DNA of 64,000 bases from Bathynomus jamesi (Eukaryota > Arthropoda > Malacostraca > Isopoda > Cirolanidae), in assembly GCA_023014485.1 (NCBI GenBank), contig JAJOZX010007496.1, forward strand, positions 153,287 to 217,286, written 5' to 3'. Made by a program: the position numbers and the translations under genes. Below are positions 1 to 9,528 of this stretch, in pieces; position 1 is the first letter of the stretch, and each line of letters starts with the position of its first letter. Under the pieces are notes generated by a model, which was given only the letters and a program-made list of their open reading frames with translations, was not told the DNA's origin and made no database searches.

Positions 1-28
1 TGGTTCTGTCCACAGTGGAAACTTTATA

Positions 29-811
29 ATGGCTTTGGAATTTATTGCTGAATTTGACCCTTTTCTGGCGGAACATATTGCAAAATACAAAAATCCAGGA
101 AAAGGTCATACCTCACACTTGTCTTCGTTTACATGTGAGCAATTCATCAAACTAATGGCTGAGAAAGTTACCAAACAAATAACTGAGGAAGTGAAATGTG
201 CGAAGTACTATTCCATTATTGTGGACTCCACCCCAGACATATCACATGTTCAGGGCCGGATTGAGCATTGTTAGGGCCGGGGGCAATGAATATTTTCGGG
301 CCAGTGTCACTGAAAAACACAATTCTTTACCTGATACATCATACATGAGTGATGTGATCAGCTGACTGGGTTCGATCAACAGAAAACGAAACAAAAACAA
401 AGATGTGATTACAGGAAATGTATACTGTGTTCACATAAATGGGATACTAAACTAGGTTTTGTAGAAGCGGAATCTAGAATTTTTTTTCTTCCTCACGGTC
501 GACCAATTATTTCAACGGTAGATTATAGCGTTTACATAGTTTCTTGGGGGCCGGTCAGCATCTGGGGCCGGGGGCAAATGCCCCCTTTTCCCCCATTATA
601 AACTGCTACTGCACAGGTTGATGAACTTGCAGTTATTCTGAGATACGTAAAAGAAGATGGGCATCCAGTAGAGCGATTTTTGGCATTCTTTCCCAGCGTA
701 GGCCACAAATCAGAGCAGCTTTTCAACTCAGTTTCCAGCATATTAAAAATGCATGATCTCGACATTGCAAACTGCAGAGGACAGTCGTATGATAACGCTC
801 CCAACATGTCG
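29..811 (+). pseudogene. DUF4371 / ZMYM1-like (hAT-derived) coding fragment, interrupted
   Basis: Residues from position 29 (MALEFIAEFDPFLAEHI...) and again from 617 (DELAVILRYVKEDGHPVERF...) read as consecutive parts of the DUF4371 region found in zinc-finger MYM-type 1-like proteins, which descend from hAT transposases. Recognisable signatures are the VDSTPDISHV segment near 220-250 and the DIANCRGQSYDNAPNMS segment near 758-811. The two halves are in the same frame and are separated by a 361-bp insertion plus an 8-bp duplication. After NMS the frame meets a stop and similarity ends shortly before a TA tract. No start context, N-terminal zinc fingers or dimerisation domain is present, so this is a fragment, not a working gene. 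Confidence 0.72.
251..611. mobile_element. Small non-autonomous hAT-like insertion
   Basis: The insert starts CAGGGCCGGATTGAGC and ends ...ACTGCTACTG, and is flanked by CACATGTT (243-250) and CACAGGTT (612-619), an 8-bp target duplication with one mismatch. Removing the insert and one duplicate restores the DUF4371 reading H-V-D-E across the junction. CAG/CTG ends and an 8-bp duplication fit hAT; the terminal inverted repeats beyond the first bases are poor. It carries GGGCCGGGGGCAA motifs at both ends and no coding sequence. Confidence 0.68.
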
Positions 812-848
812 TAAAGATAACCCACAATGCATTTCTGTTCACACATTT

Positions 849-857
849 AAGGGATTG

Positions 858-925
<68 letters not shown>

Positions 926-947
926 ATATATAATTATATATATTATT

Positions 948-1004
<57 letters not shown>

Positions 1005-1209
1005 TTATATATATATATATATATATATAAATAATTATATATATATATATATATATATAAATAATTATATATATATATATATATAATAATTATATATATT
1101 ATATATTATAATAATTATATATATATATATATATATAATAATTATATATATATATATATATATAAATAATTATATTATATATATATAAATAATTATATAT
1201 ATATATATA

Positions 1210-1252
<43 letters not shown>
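849..1252. repeat. (TA)n microsatellite with AATAATTA interruptions
   Basis: About 400 bp of almost pure TA dinucleotides, interrupted periodically by AATAATTA. Open frames through it (poly Ile-Tyr) are artefacts. It separates the hAT-derived fragment from the LINE that follows. Confidence 0.97.
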
Positions 1253-1253
<1 letters not shown>

Positions 1254-1258
1254 TATAT

Positions 1259-3720
1259 TACGGACGAAGCGTTATATCGTGAACTAAAGCGAATAATCGG
1301 TAGTGAGCAGGCTTTAGTTATGGGTGACTTTGATTGCGCTAACGTAAATTGCGATACAATGCAGGGAGACGCAGAAGGTAATCGTTTAGTTAATTTTCTC
1401 GAGGATAGCTTTCTTATTCAAAAGGTTGGGGAACCTACGAGGTTGGACAGTATTTTAGATTTAGTAATAACTACGGATGATAGGCTAATTACTGATCTTC
1501 AAATAATAGAACCGTTGGGCAATAGCGATCACAATATGGTAGAGTTTGTCCTCTCAGTAAGTCACTCGAAACCAGCTAACTCGACTAAAATTCTTAACTT
1601 CCAGCACGCAGACTTTAGTAAATTTCGAAATAAATTGTCACACGTCAATTGGGAAAACGTGATGGGGAACTCCAACGCAAAACTAATGTGGAATCGTTCG
1701 AAACAGTATTTAGGACTATAATGAGGAATGTGTACCGTACAAAATTAAGCGTGCGAAAGTAAAACAACAAGCCCTTGTGGTTTACTTCTAGAGTAGGAGA
1801 CATTATAAGAGTAGAGATAGGGCTTATAGGCTACATAAGTGCGATAAAGACAATTTGTGGTCACGAAACAACTACATATCTCTAAGGCGTGAAGCGAAAA
1901 GTGTAATAAAAAAGCCCAAGCGCTTGAAATCTCCATAGCTCGTGACGGTAAAGAAAACCCCAAGCGATTCTTTCAATAGGTCAATAATAGAAATCCAGTA
2001 AAAAGCGTCTTGGGGCCTTTGAAAAATGTAAACGGAGATCTAGTTTCTGAAAAAAGGAAATGGCTACCTTACTAAACGAATTTTTTACGTCAGTTTTTAC
2101 TATAGAAGATGTAACAAATATCCCTACGGTCACGAACATAATACCGTTTGATAATGGTAATATTTTCGATAATATAGTGGTTAGTGAAGGGGAGGTAACG
2201 CGCTATATTGATAAAATGAAAACGCGTAAATCACCGGGGCCGGATTCCATATATCCCATACAACTAAAAGAATTAAAAGATAGCATTGTTGTGCCGCTAA
2301 CAAAGATTTTAATGCGTCTATTTCTGAGGGGTGCGTACCAGATAATTTCAAGTTAGCAAACGTAACACCTATCTTTAAGAAAGGCGATAAAGGTGCGGCG
2401 GGAAATTATAGGCCAATCAGTTTAACGTCTGTTGTAGGTAAGCTACTGGAATCAATAACTAGGGATCGTATAGTCGAACACTTAGAAGTGCATAAGCTAG
2501 TTAGAAATACGCAGCACGGATTTAGGCGAAACAAATCTTGCTTAACTAATCTTTTAGAATTTTTCCAAAGCGTGGCTGACGTTTACGATAGACATCGGGC
2601 GGTTGATGTAGTGTATTTAGATTTTCAAAAAACGTTTGACACCGTGCCGCACAAAAGACTCATTGAAAAAACTAAGGCTCATGGAATCAGGGGTGTAGTA
2701 ATAAATTGGCTAGAAGAGTGGTTGCGAGGCAGGAAACAGAGGGTGGTCGTTGATGGAGCGGAGTCGTGTTGGGCTAATGTAGCGAGTGGCGTTCCTCAGG
2801 GTTCTGTATTGGGCCCCTTACTTTTTCTTATATATATTACGATTTAGATGTCGGCCTACTCAGTACAGTTTCAAAGTTTTGCGGATGACACGAAGCTGGG
2901 TGGTAGGGCAATTAATGACGAAGATAGAGGTAAAATTCAGGAAGATCTGAATAAAATCGTTGATTGGTCAGTCACATTGCAAATAAGATTTAACGTTGAT
3001 AAGTGCAAAATTTTGCATATAGGTTCGCGTCACGGTAAATTTGCGTATAGTATGTCAGGGAAGATTTAACAAGCGTAGAGCAGGAAAAAATTTAGGAGTT
3101 ATAGTCACTGGTGATTTAAAAGTAGCGAAACAAAGTACAGCAGCGGTCAATAAGGCTAACAAAGTGTTAGGTTTTATAGCTCGAAATTTTGAGTACAAAT
3201 CGCGCGATATTATAGTTCCACTTTATAAATCATTAGTTAGACCCCATTTGAGTACGCGGTCCAATTTTGGAATCCGCATATGCGCAAAGATATAGACAAA
3301 ATCGAAAGAGTTCAAAGACGAGCAACTAAGATGATTCCGTCGCTTAGGTCAAAGTCGTACGAGGATAGGCTTAAGGAGTTAAAATTGACAACACTCGAGG
3401 CTAGGAGGTTAAGGGGTGATCTAATCAGTTTTCAAAATTATGAATGGGTTCGATAACGTAGATAGAGATACCTTTTTCAAAATATCTCAATATAATAGGA
3501 CTAGAAATAACGGGTGTAAGTTGACAAGTAAAAGGTTCGAGACAGCAGTTGCGAAAAACTTTTTTACGCATAGAATAGTAAATAGCTGGAATAGTTTGCC
3601 GGTAGAAGTAATTAGTAGCACGTCTATAAAAACACGTTTTAAAAATCGATTAGACGCATATGTTGATAGAAAGGGTATAGTTGAAGGTAGTAAAATTAAG
3701 GCTTTCTGGGATAGATCCAC
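1259..3720 (+). mobile_element. Decayed CR1-like non-LTR retrotransposon (LINE), 5'-truncated
   Basis: The element keeps the C-terminal half of an APE-type endonuclease (MGDFD near 1320, GNSDHN near 1520), a reverse transcriptase and the C-terminal region that ends in the VNSWNSLPVEVI / FKNRLDAYV type motif near 3590-3660. The order and motifs match CR1-like/jockey-group LINEs; the SLTSV, SGVPQGSVLGPLLF and FADDTKLGG strings favour a CR1-like assignment. In the endonuclease the usual GDFN motif reads GDFD. Frames change at several points, so it is dead. The 5' end is lost at the TA tract; the 3' boundary near 3720 is approximate. Confidence 0.85.
2060..3295 (+). pseudogene. Reverse transcriptase region of the CR1-like LINE
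   Basis: An RNA-dependent DNA polymerase that would copy the element's RNA at a nicked target. Visible blocks in order: KSPGPDSIYPIQLKEL (~2230), NVTPIFKKGDKGAAGNYRPI (~2360), QHGFRRNKSCLTNLLEF (~2512), motif A YLDFQKTFDTVPH (~2617), VPQGSVLGPLLF (~2791) and motif C FADDTKLGG (~2878). A +1 shift sits in a G run near 2330. The segment before FADD contains a stop at 2845 that is explained by two compensating single-base changes, and another break lies near 3060. The catalytic aspartates are still present. Confidence 0.87.
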
Positions 3721-4280
3721 AGCTCAACAAATGTTGTGGGATATAGCGAGGCAGCGTCTTGGGTTAGGGGATACTCTCTGTCCTTACACACCCCATTTAA
3801 AGAGATTCCTCTGCCGAGCGGTGCCCCCCATAGTACTGAGAGGTATTGAAAAACTCATGATCTTCACTTGCCCCACAAACACCTTTAAATGGGAGACGCA
3901 AAATGGGTGCACACTCATTTCTACATTACTGTACAGCCTTTACAGCCACACCTACACTTTTCCTCGTAAGTGTATATATTGTAATGTATATGGTTGTAAA
4001 TTTTGACTTGGTCCGCAATCGATATGGACCGTGACTTGATGGATACCGTAATGAAATTGACTGGATTCTTTGGATCTGATATATTTGCATGTCCGTTTAA
4101 ATAGATATAGAGTGTAACATATTTGTGGATAGTAGTCTATTATGACTTGATCCTCTGGATCCAGAGATTCTATCTTTAGTTTTAAATCGATAATTAATTA
4201 GTTTTAAATTGATAATTATTTAGTTTCGTAAAAATTGGTTGCAATTTACCGGCAGTTTTTACATAAATTTCTTATGTTCT
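3721..4280. other. Unassigned sequence 3' of the LINE
   Basis: No coding similarity seen. The first ~280 bp may be 3' untranslated sequence of the LINE; the rest is AT-rich with a repeated AGTTTTAAAT(C/T)GATAATTA motif near 4180-4230. Confidence 0.4.
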
Positions 4281-4345
4281 TGTGGTTCGGAACCCACGTA
4301 AAATTGTAGGTCCCCTCCGCCACCACGGAGGACATACACAATACA
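4281..4345 (+). repeat. SINE-like body domain shared with the 5S-derived SINE
   Basis: The segment GTGGTTCGGAACCCACG then TGTAGGTCCCCTCCG is closely similar, over about 40 bp, to the body of the 5S-derived SINE on the minus strand near 42945-42985. The downstream part here (CCACCACGGAGGAC) differs. It is probably the tail of a different SINE or of a partner LINE sharing the same domain. Confidence 0.5.
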
Positions 4346-4764
4346 CGATTACAAACACAGTTAGGTAGACCAGCCATGAGTGGATCCTAGGGTCTTTGTT
4401 GGTCTGAAACATTATAACATTATATTATGATTGATATAAAAATATGTAATATGTTAAGATATATTTTGCTAGAGTAAATGCCTAAACCATTTGACTGCAT
4501 TTTACTGAAAACCCTTATATCAAATAACTATTTATTGCTAAATGGTAACTTCGTAAGTGTCCTCAGGGCGGCTAAATCAGTATGGCCCATGGCGCCAGGA
4601 AACCTAAATCCACCCCTGCTGTAATGTTATAATCCAGATCAATTTCGTGGTGAATCATTAATAAAGCTAAACCAGTTAGCATATTTTTCGCACATTGTTG
4701 ATCTCATGTACTGTAGGTCTTGAGCGTGCGTAAGTGGATTGAATGAACACTCGCCCTCAAGATG
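4346..4764. other. No gene seen
   Basis: AT-rich sequence with no coding similarity and no clear repeat boundaries. Confidence 0.4.
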
Positions 4765-4837
4765 GAAACAAATTCTGGTCGCGAGGCTAGCTCGGTGACC
4801 CAATTTTGGGTCGCGACCGAGGGGTTAAGAATCACTG
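4765..4837. mobile_element. hAT-type terminal fragment inserted in a LINE remnant
   Basis: Read on the minus strand the segment begins CAGTGATTCTTAACCCC followed by GGTCGCGACCC, which is the typical hAT terminal pattern. It abruptly ends the LINE endonuclease reading frame at 4838. I could not find the opposite terminus or a target duplication, so the element is probably truncated. Confidence 0.5.
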
Positions 4838-5070
4838 GCCTAAGTGCTTCCCACTCGGCAGCACCAATATGCCAAAGGCGTCTCCTGTTGGGAGGATACA
4901 AAACCGAACTGGAGCGATAGGACAGGAAAAAGGATACAAGATTGTGGTCAGAGGAGCCCAACGGAGAAAAAGCAGGATTAGTGGCGAGAAATAAATACAG
5001 AATGATGGGCCTATCTCTAGGACAATCTGCTGTAGGTCATTCATGATAGAGAAGTTGTAAGCTAGTGCAC
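4838..5070 (-). pseudogene. Jockey-type LINE endonuclease fragment
   Basis: Minus-strand reading gives AYNFSIMNDLQQIV, then LYLFLATNP, then PLGSSDHNLVSFFLS and RRRLWHIGAAEWEALR. This is the C-terminal part of an APE-type endonuclease domain (the SDH motif supplies catalytic residues) and the start of the linker to RT in jockey-type LINEs. Frames shift between the blocks. It is cut at one side by the hAT terminal fragment and at the other by the mariner element. Confidence 0.68.
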
Positions 5071-5080
5071 CAGGGATATA

Positions 5081-5684
5081 CAGGGTTGTCCAAAAGTCCC
5101 CATTTTACCGAATAATAGTATTTTAGGATAAAAATGTAATTAGATGTATATTTATTTATCAAGCTTAGGTCTAAGATTCGACGTGAGCACCATCAGTGTT
5201 TCTGCAAATCTGTTACCTGGACGTCCAGATCTTGTCTCATCATGAACAAATCCTGTTCTTTTAAATTTACTGACCGGCTCGCGAATTGCTTCCTCTGTAG
5301 GTCCTGGTTTATGAAGTCTTCTTTCGAATTTTTCTCGAATTCTTTGCACTGCTTCTCTTGGATACGTAGTGGGTGCTCTTCCAATACGTGCTCTACCGTA
5401 AAATTTACATTCCAATATGTGCTAACTAACGAAAATATCACGACCTAACCTAACCAATCGTCAAGGGCGTACAATGACATAACGATTGGTTAGGTTAGGT
5501 CGTGATATTTTCGTTAGTTAGCACATATTGGAATGTTCATTTTACTGTAGAGCACGTATTGGAAGAGCACCACGTAGTGTTACTACCATCACACGTTTTT
5601 GTACATCCATCATCATCTATGGCCTGTAGAAAATAAAAACGAAACCATTTCAACAAAATAGATAGGGAATTTTGGGCCACCCTG
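5081..5684 (-). mobile_element. Tc1/mariner-superfamily remnant with TA target duplication
   Basis: Left end CAGGGTTGTCCAAAAGTCCC and right end (reverse complement) CAGGGTGGCCCAAAATTCCC form terminal inverted repeats flanked by TA (5079-5080, 5685-5686). Inside, the minus strand encodes a helix-turn-helix segment of DUF4817 type: PTTYPREAVQRIREKFE and then EPVSKFKRTGFVHDETRSGRPGN, near 5220-5400. The DDE catalytic part is missing. The centre is a long palindrome carrying the shared module described at 5367-5579, so the element is internally rearranged. Confidence 0.72.
5367..5579. repeat. Inverted repeat inside the mariner remnant (module copy 1)
   Basis: Arms of about 95 bp (5367-5460 and 5483-5579) around a 22-nt centre. 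The outer half of each arm is mariner coding sequence (GGGTGCTCTTCCAATACG...); the inner half is the module CTAACTAACGAAAATATC ... CCTAACCTAACCAATCG that recurs elsewhere in the window in other inverted repeats. Confidence 0.9.
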
Positions 5685-5686
5685 TA

Positions 5687-5868
5687 GATAACTCTGGAAC
5701 AATCTTCCTCAATCCATCTTTGCCTCCGTCTATGACCTTCAGTCTTTCAAAGGCAGCGTGCCCAGGTATCTCGAAAACCATGGACTTGATTTTGGCTTTC
5801 TTCTTCTATTTGAAGGGAGAGTTATTCACCCGTGGCCCCTCCTTCCTGCATAATATACATATATAATA
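5687..5868 (+). mobile_element. 3' end fragment of a jockey-type LINE
   Basis: Starts with the sequence encoding LWN-type residues (AACTCTGGAACAATCTTCC) and runs through CTATGACCTTCAGTCTTTC to GGCCCCTCCTTCCTGCATA. It is clearly homologous to the LINE 3' end at 28925-29100. It has several small deletions and no long A tail. It abuts the mariner right terminus. Confidence 0.72.
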
Positions 5869-5908
5869 AAATGATATGCTCTCTAAATAATCTGCAAACC
5901 AACTGGGG

Positions 5909-6062
5909 TAAAAATAAATATACTATACCATACTCCACAGTTTGTGTGTTCTATGTTAAGATTATTGTAATATTTTCAATTTTTTTTTTTTAACTTTCAG
6001 GTGGCTTTTCTGGTTTATTATTTACTTTCATGGGAAATAGGCGGTAAGTCTGTTGGCGGGAA
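5909..6062 (+). repeat. Diverged direct repeat, copy 1
   Basis: Similar to 6765-6935: AATAAATATACTATACCATA / TTAAGATTATTGTAAT, then a pyrimidine run ending TTTCAG, a short G-rich stretch, and GTAAGTCTGTTGGCGGG. The pyrimidine-AG and GTAAGT signals look like an acceptor and a donor around about 43 bp, but no coding identity was recognised. Confidence 0.55.
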
Positions 6063-6110
6063 ATATATTCCCGCGTATTCTACAGCGTTATATATATACA
6101 GTATATATAT

Positions 6111-6285
6111 GAATAGAAACGACATAAGTGTTAAGGAACGTTTCTGCACAAGAGGAGGAGAGATAACGAATAAATGAAAAATGAGGCGAACCGCCCGGGA
6201 ATCGGTTCGCCTCATTTTTCATTTATTCGTTATCTCTCCTCCTCTTGTGCAGAAACGTTCCTTAACACTTATGTCGTTTCTATTC
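6111..6285. repeat. Perfect 83-bp inverted repeat (hairpin) with 9-nt loop
   Basis: Arms 6111-6193 and 6203-6285 are exact reverse complements, starting GAATAGAAACGACATAAG. Imperfect pairing continues outward into TA-rich flanks. A (TA)n tract follows immediately. A very similar arrangement (hairpin starting GAATAAAACCACG next to TA tracts) occurs at 37535-37620. Confidence 0.95.
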
Positions 6286-6309
6286 ATTTATATACTGCGC
6301 GGTCATTGC

Positions 6310-6338
6310 AGTATATATATATATATATATATATATAT
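6310..6338. repeat. (TA)n microsatellite
   Basis: Uninterrupted TA dinucleotides between the hairpin and the Penelope-type fragment. Confidence 0.95.
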
Positions 6339-6385
6339 GGGATGAATTTCACAATTAAACATGTAAAATGAATGAATGAGCTAAT

Positions 6386-6483
6386 CCACAAGGAAAAAGA
6401 AAAATGATTCCAAGGCCTTTCGTGTATTCAGAAGTACACCTCATCAGAGAATGAAGGGAGAAGGCGAGATGACAAAAATAATA
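6386..6483 (-). mobile_element. Penelope-type terminal fragment with hammerhead-core-like motif
   Basis: A ~95-bp segment with a second, opposite-oriented copy at 43923-44017. On the minus strand it reads CTGATGAGGTGTACTTCTG then AATACACGAAAGGCC: a CUGAUGA core, a stem-loop, and GAAA, the arrangement of a hammerhead ribozyme core (6418-6447). Hammerhead motifs are known in the terminal repeats of Penelope-like elements. Helices I and III are not convincingly formed here, so activity is not claimed. Confidence 0.5.
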
Positions 6484-6764
6484 TATGTTGACAAAAAATA
6501 TATATGTGCATCGTATGTGTGTGTGTGTGTGTCTCAGAAGACTGGACTCAGGCAGCATTCACTTTTCTACTTTATTTTAATAAGTGTTCAAATTGTATGC
6601 CATTAACTTGCATACACATATCAATTCTTGCATGTAGGCTTCTTAGCATTAAAATAATAAATTAAATTATTTATAAATAACCCTATTGGCCTATGAGTCC
6701 AATGAATGAAGTTACATTTAATTTAAGCTGAAAGCCAATTAACAATGGGTCTAACTGGGTAAAA
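6484..6764. other. No gene seen; short (GT)n
   Basis: AT-rich sequence with a (GT)n run near 6517-6533. No coding similarity seen. Confidence 0.5.
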
Positions 6765-6935
6765 TAAAATTGAAAATAAATATACATACTCCATAATTTT
6801 TGTCTGTTCCGTATTAAGATTATTGTAATGTTTATTTCATTTATGAAGTTTTCTTTCGTTTTATTTCTTGTGCTGTCAGGTTGGCCCTCCTGATGTACTG
6901 ATAGGAGGTAAACCTGTTGGCGCCGGCGGGCATTG
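6765..6935 (+). repeat. Diverged direct repeat, copy 2
   Basis: Second copy of the 5909-6062 unit; the TTAAGATTATTGTAAT core and the CTGTCAGG ... GGAGGTAAACCTGTTGGCG end are conserved. Everything between the copies (hairpin, TA tract, Penelope fragment) was probably inserted or acquired between them. Confidence 0.55.
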
Positions 6936-7219
6936 TTGTGAACTTGGGCTACTTTTCAGAGTCCCCTGCTAAAATATATTTTTTTCTGCTATCTACTACT
7001 TTTTGGGCTACTTGTAACGTACGTCGTCATAAATTACGCGCAAGACAAGTTTCAAACTTGTCCTCTGCGGAGTATAAAAATGTGTAAACTGTGCGTAATT
7101 TGTATTTCAAGTGATATAAATTTGTGTGTAATATCTTAAAATGAGTAGCAAACGGAATGCAGTGCACAAAGGAAGAAGGTAAAGAAAAAATTAAGATTTT
7201 TATTTTATATATATATACA

Positions 7220-7493
7220 CACTCCCCGCAAGGGGGTTATAAGCTCGTGCTCTTCAGTGCTCTTTGTGCTCGTTTGTACGTACTTGTTCCAGGAGGTTCA
7301 CGTGCGCCCTCCCGGCCCTAGCCCAAGGATGATGGGGCTCGACCTGCAGTCCTTGGTCTTTTTTCCACTTCGACTGTCCCTCCACCCTTTCTTTTTCCTC
7401 TGTCTTTCCTCTCACTTTTTCTTTGTTTTTCCGGCCGAGATATGCCCTTTTAAATAGAGGCGAATCGGTTCTTCCCGAACTTAAAAAAAAAAA
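7220..7493 (+). mobile_element. Probable LINE 3' end with A tail
   Basis: A GC-richer island (CCCCGCAAGGGGG ... GGGGCTCGACCTGCAGTCC ... GGCGAATCGGTTCTTCCC) ending in an A run at 7482-7493 and TA repeats. The shape (GC-rich 3' untranslated region, ...CGAATCGG... then poly A) resembles the 3' end of the I-type LINE at 36555-36598. No RT sequence remains, so the call rests on the tail and on composition. Confidence 0.4.
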
Positions 7494-8569
7494 ATATATA
7501 CATATATATAAATGCTACTATTTTTTTTGTAATTCGCTATTTTTATTAATTTTACTGCTACTTTATAAATAAGAGTTGGCAATACTGCAGGCGGGGAAAT
7601 ATTCTACTTCCATCTTTGCTGCAAACGTTCCTGTTGGTGAAACTGCTTCGAAGAACTGAAGATCCACCATTGAACTTCCGCCTTTTTTTGTGAAAAACTG
7701 ATAGATACTGGATGCTGGGTGTAATTCGGTCCGAGTCTGTTCGGTAAGAAATGTACAGTATTTTGTGTGGACTAATAAATTTTGTTTAACTTCTGTAGGA
7801 AATGAATGATTCAATTCTAACAAGCTGTGACAGCAGGGAGCAGTATAGTAGGCATACCGTAAATAGCGTCGGTAAGGCTACCTTTGGTTTATATCTTCCT
7901 GAATCTTATCGAATTCTCGCGATGAACCGACTGAATAACTTTAGATCATTAGCTTTATTTTTAAATTTTACTTAGGCCTAACCTAACTTGATCAAAGTTT
8001 TAAAATCGAAGGAAAACTTTATATTGCAATGTAAGGCCAGGACAAGTAAAGGACAGATAAAAGTTTTAGCGGGAGGGGCACTAAGACGGCGGCGATGCAG
8101 CGTAGGCCGAGTAAGTCCCAGATTTTCTTTACAAGTTAAAATTTTTAGTACCTGCTTCACATCTCGCTTCCCGATTTCCCCACGCTTTAGGGCCTAGTAG
8201 TGCCGCCGTATATTTCATTATAAAGAAATACCGCCTTATGTCTACTTTAGGGCACGCGTAGGCTTAATTTCAGTTGAAGCTTCCACTCGACGCGTCAGCC
8301 GTAAGAGTAGCTTCAGCCTACGGAAAAAAATTCTCGCGCGATGCATCAGAAAATTAGAACACTAGTTTGGCCATAGAAAATGAGCCAAAAACATTGTGTG
8401 AATGTGATACTGTATTTTATGGAGGTTTTTTTTGTGTGTGGAGGGAGCGGGGGTTGGGGGGGGCAGTAGATTGTTTGGTTATTTGGGTGGTTGAAATTTC
8501 ATTAAAATGTCTCGGCATATAGGTCCAAAAAAATTATAGAAGTGCGCCAAGCTAAGATACATTAAGTTA
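7494..8569. other. No gene seen
   Basis: AT-rich sequence. Small open frames at 7563-7823 (minus) and 7988-8197 (plus) match nothing I recognise. A G-rich run occurs at 8440-8465. Confidence 0.45.
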
Positions 8570-9528
8570 CAGGGATTTTGATAGGCTTTCTAGGCCAGCT
8601 GTCAGTATTTGGAATGGGCTTTTTTAAAAATTTAATTGAGCTTAATTATCAAAACCCATTTAAATCACCGTTCATTTAATAATGATTAACGTATGAAAAT
8701 TATAATAAGGATTATTGTATAATTAATTTATAAGGCCTACAATGAAAAGTGGGTTTTAGTTCTCACAAGGCTACAATATATGGTAATTATGTGTTTTATC
8801 ACACTCAGTCATTTTACACACCAAAATACATTTTTCTAGTAGTATTTGATGTGATTTGTTCAAATATGACCTCCATTTCCGTCGGAAATGAGATCCAACA
8901 AAGTTATAGTACTTTGAAGTTTGGATCATTTTCAAGGGAAATGGAAGTCAAAATCTAAGCAAAACACATCAAATATTACTAGAAAAATGTATTTTGGTAT
9001 TAAAACCTAACCTAATACCTAACCTAACCGTGGCTAAACGAGCCTAACCCTGGCTAAACGAGCTCTCGTCTGTATCCACCACCTAATCCATAATAAGGTA
9101 ATACTCTAGGCTCGTTTAGCCAGGGTTAGGATCGTTTAGCCAGGGTTAGGCTCGTTTAGCCACGGTAAGGTTAGGTAAGGTTAGGTTAGGTTAGGTTAAT
9201 TAATGCCAAAATACATTTTTCTAGTAATATTTGATGTGTTTTGCTTAGATTTTGACTTCCATTTCCCTTGAAAATGAGCCAAACTTCAAAGTACTATAAC
9301 TTTGTTGGATCTCATTTCCGACGGAAATGGAGGTCATATTTGAACAAATCACATCAAATACTACTAGAAAAATGTATTTTGGTGTGTAAAATGACTGAGT
9401 GTGATAAAACACATAATAACCCAATATATACTGTGTGTATTATGTGATCTCTCAATGTTGGCAGTGGGCCAGCCTAATCACTAAGCTGGATGCAGTGCAC
9501 CACCGGCACCTGCCTAAAACTGGCCCTG
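8570..9528. repeat. Interspersed repeat family, copy A (split by a foldback)
   Basis: Outer parts 8570-8781 and 9422-9528 align with copy B at 11070-11504: CAGTATTTGGAATGGGC, ATAAGGATTATTGTATAATT, GGGTTTTAGTTCTCACAAGG, CAGTGGGCCAGCC. Ends read CAGGG ... CCCTG, suggesting a hAT-like non-autonomous element, but no clean target duplication was found. Copy B supplies the empty site for the 640-bp foldback insertion. Confidence 0.68.
8782..9421. mobile_element. 640-bp foldback element with 8-bp target duplication
   Basis: Terminal arms of about 210 bp (GGTAATTATGTGTTTTATCA ... versus GGTTATTATGTGTTTTATCA on the other strand) are nearly identical and flanked by CAATATAT at 8774-8781 and 9422-9429. 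The centre (about 9006-9200) contains inverted copies of CTAACCCTGGCTAAACGAG and runs of CCTAACCTAA / GGTTAGGTTA. No coding sequence. The long GG-starting arms and an 8-bp (possibly 9-bp with one mismatch) duplication would fit a Mutator-like non-autonomous element, but the superfamily is not established. Confidence 0.85.

Noticed and set aside
248..616. Simple spliceosomal intron in the DUF4371 gene
   Set aside because: The 8-bp duplication and CAG...CTG ends fit a transposon insertion better; GT-AG coincidence is kept only as a finding to test.
753..1001. Poly(Ile-Tyr) open frames in TA tracts, also at 12435-12686 and 44525-44752
   Set aside because: Direct consequence of (TA)n.
7141..7182. 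Possible first exon (ATGAGTAGCAAACGG ... GAAG/GTAAAG) below a TATAAAA at 7074
   Set aside because: Thirteen codons only, no downstream exon recognised; chance is too likely.
7563..7823. 86-codon minus-strand frame
   Set aside because: No family resemblance; probably chance in AT-rich DNA.
9170..9200. Telomere or true interstitial telomeric array of TTAGG
   Set aside because: Only a handful of degenerate units, inside a foldback element with target duplication.
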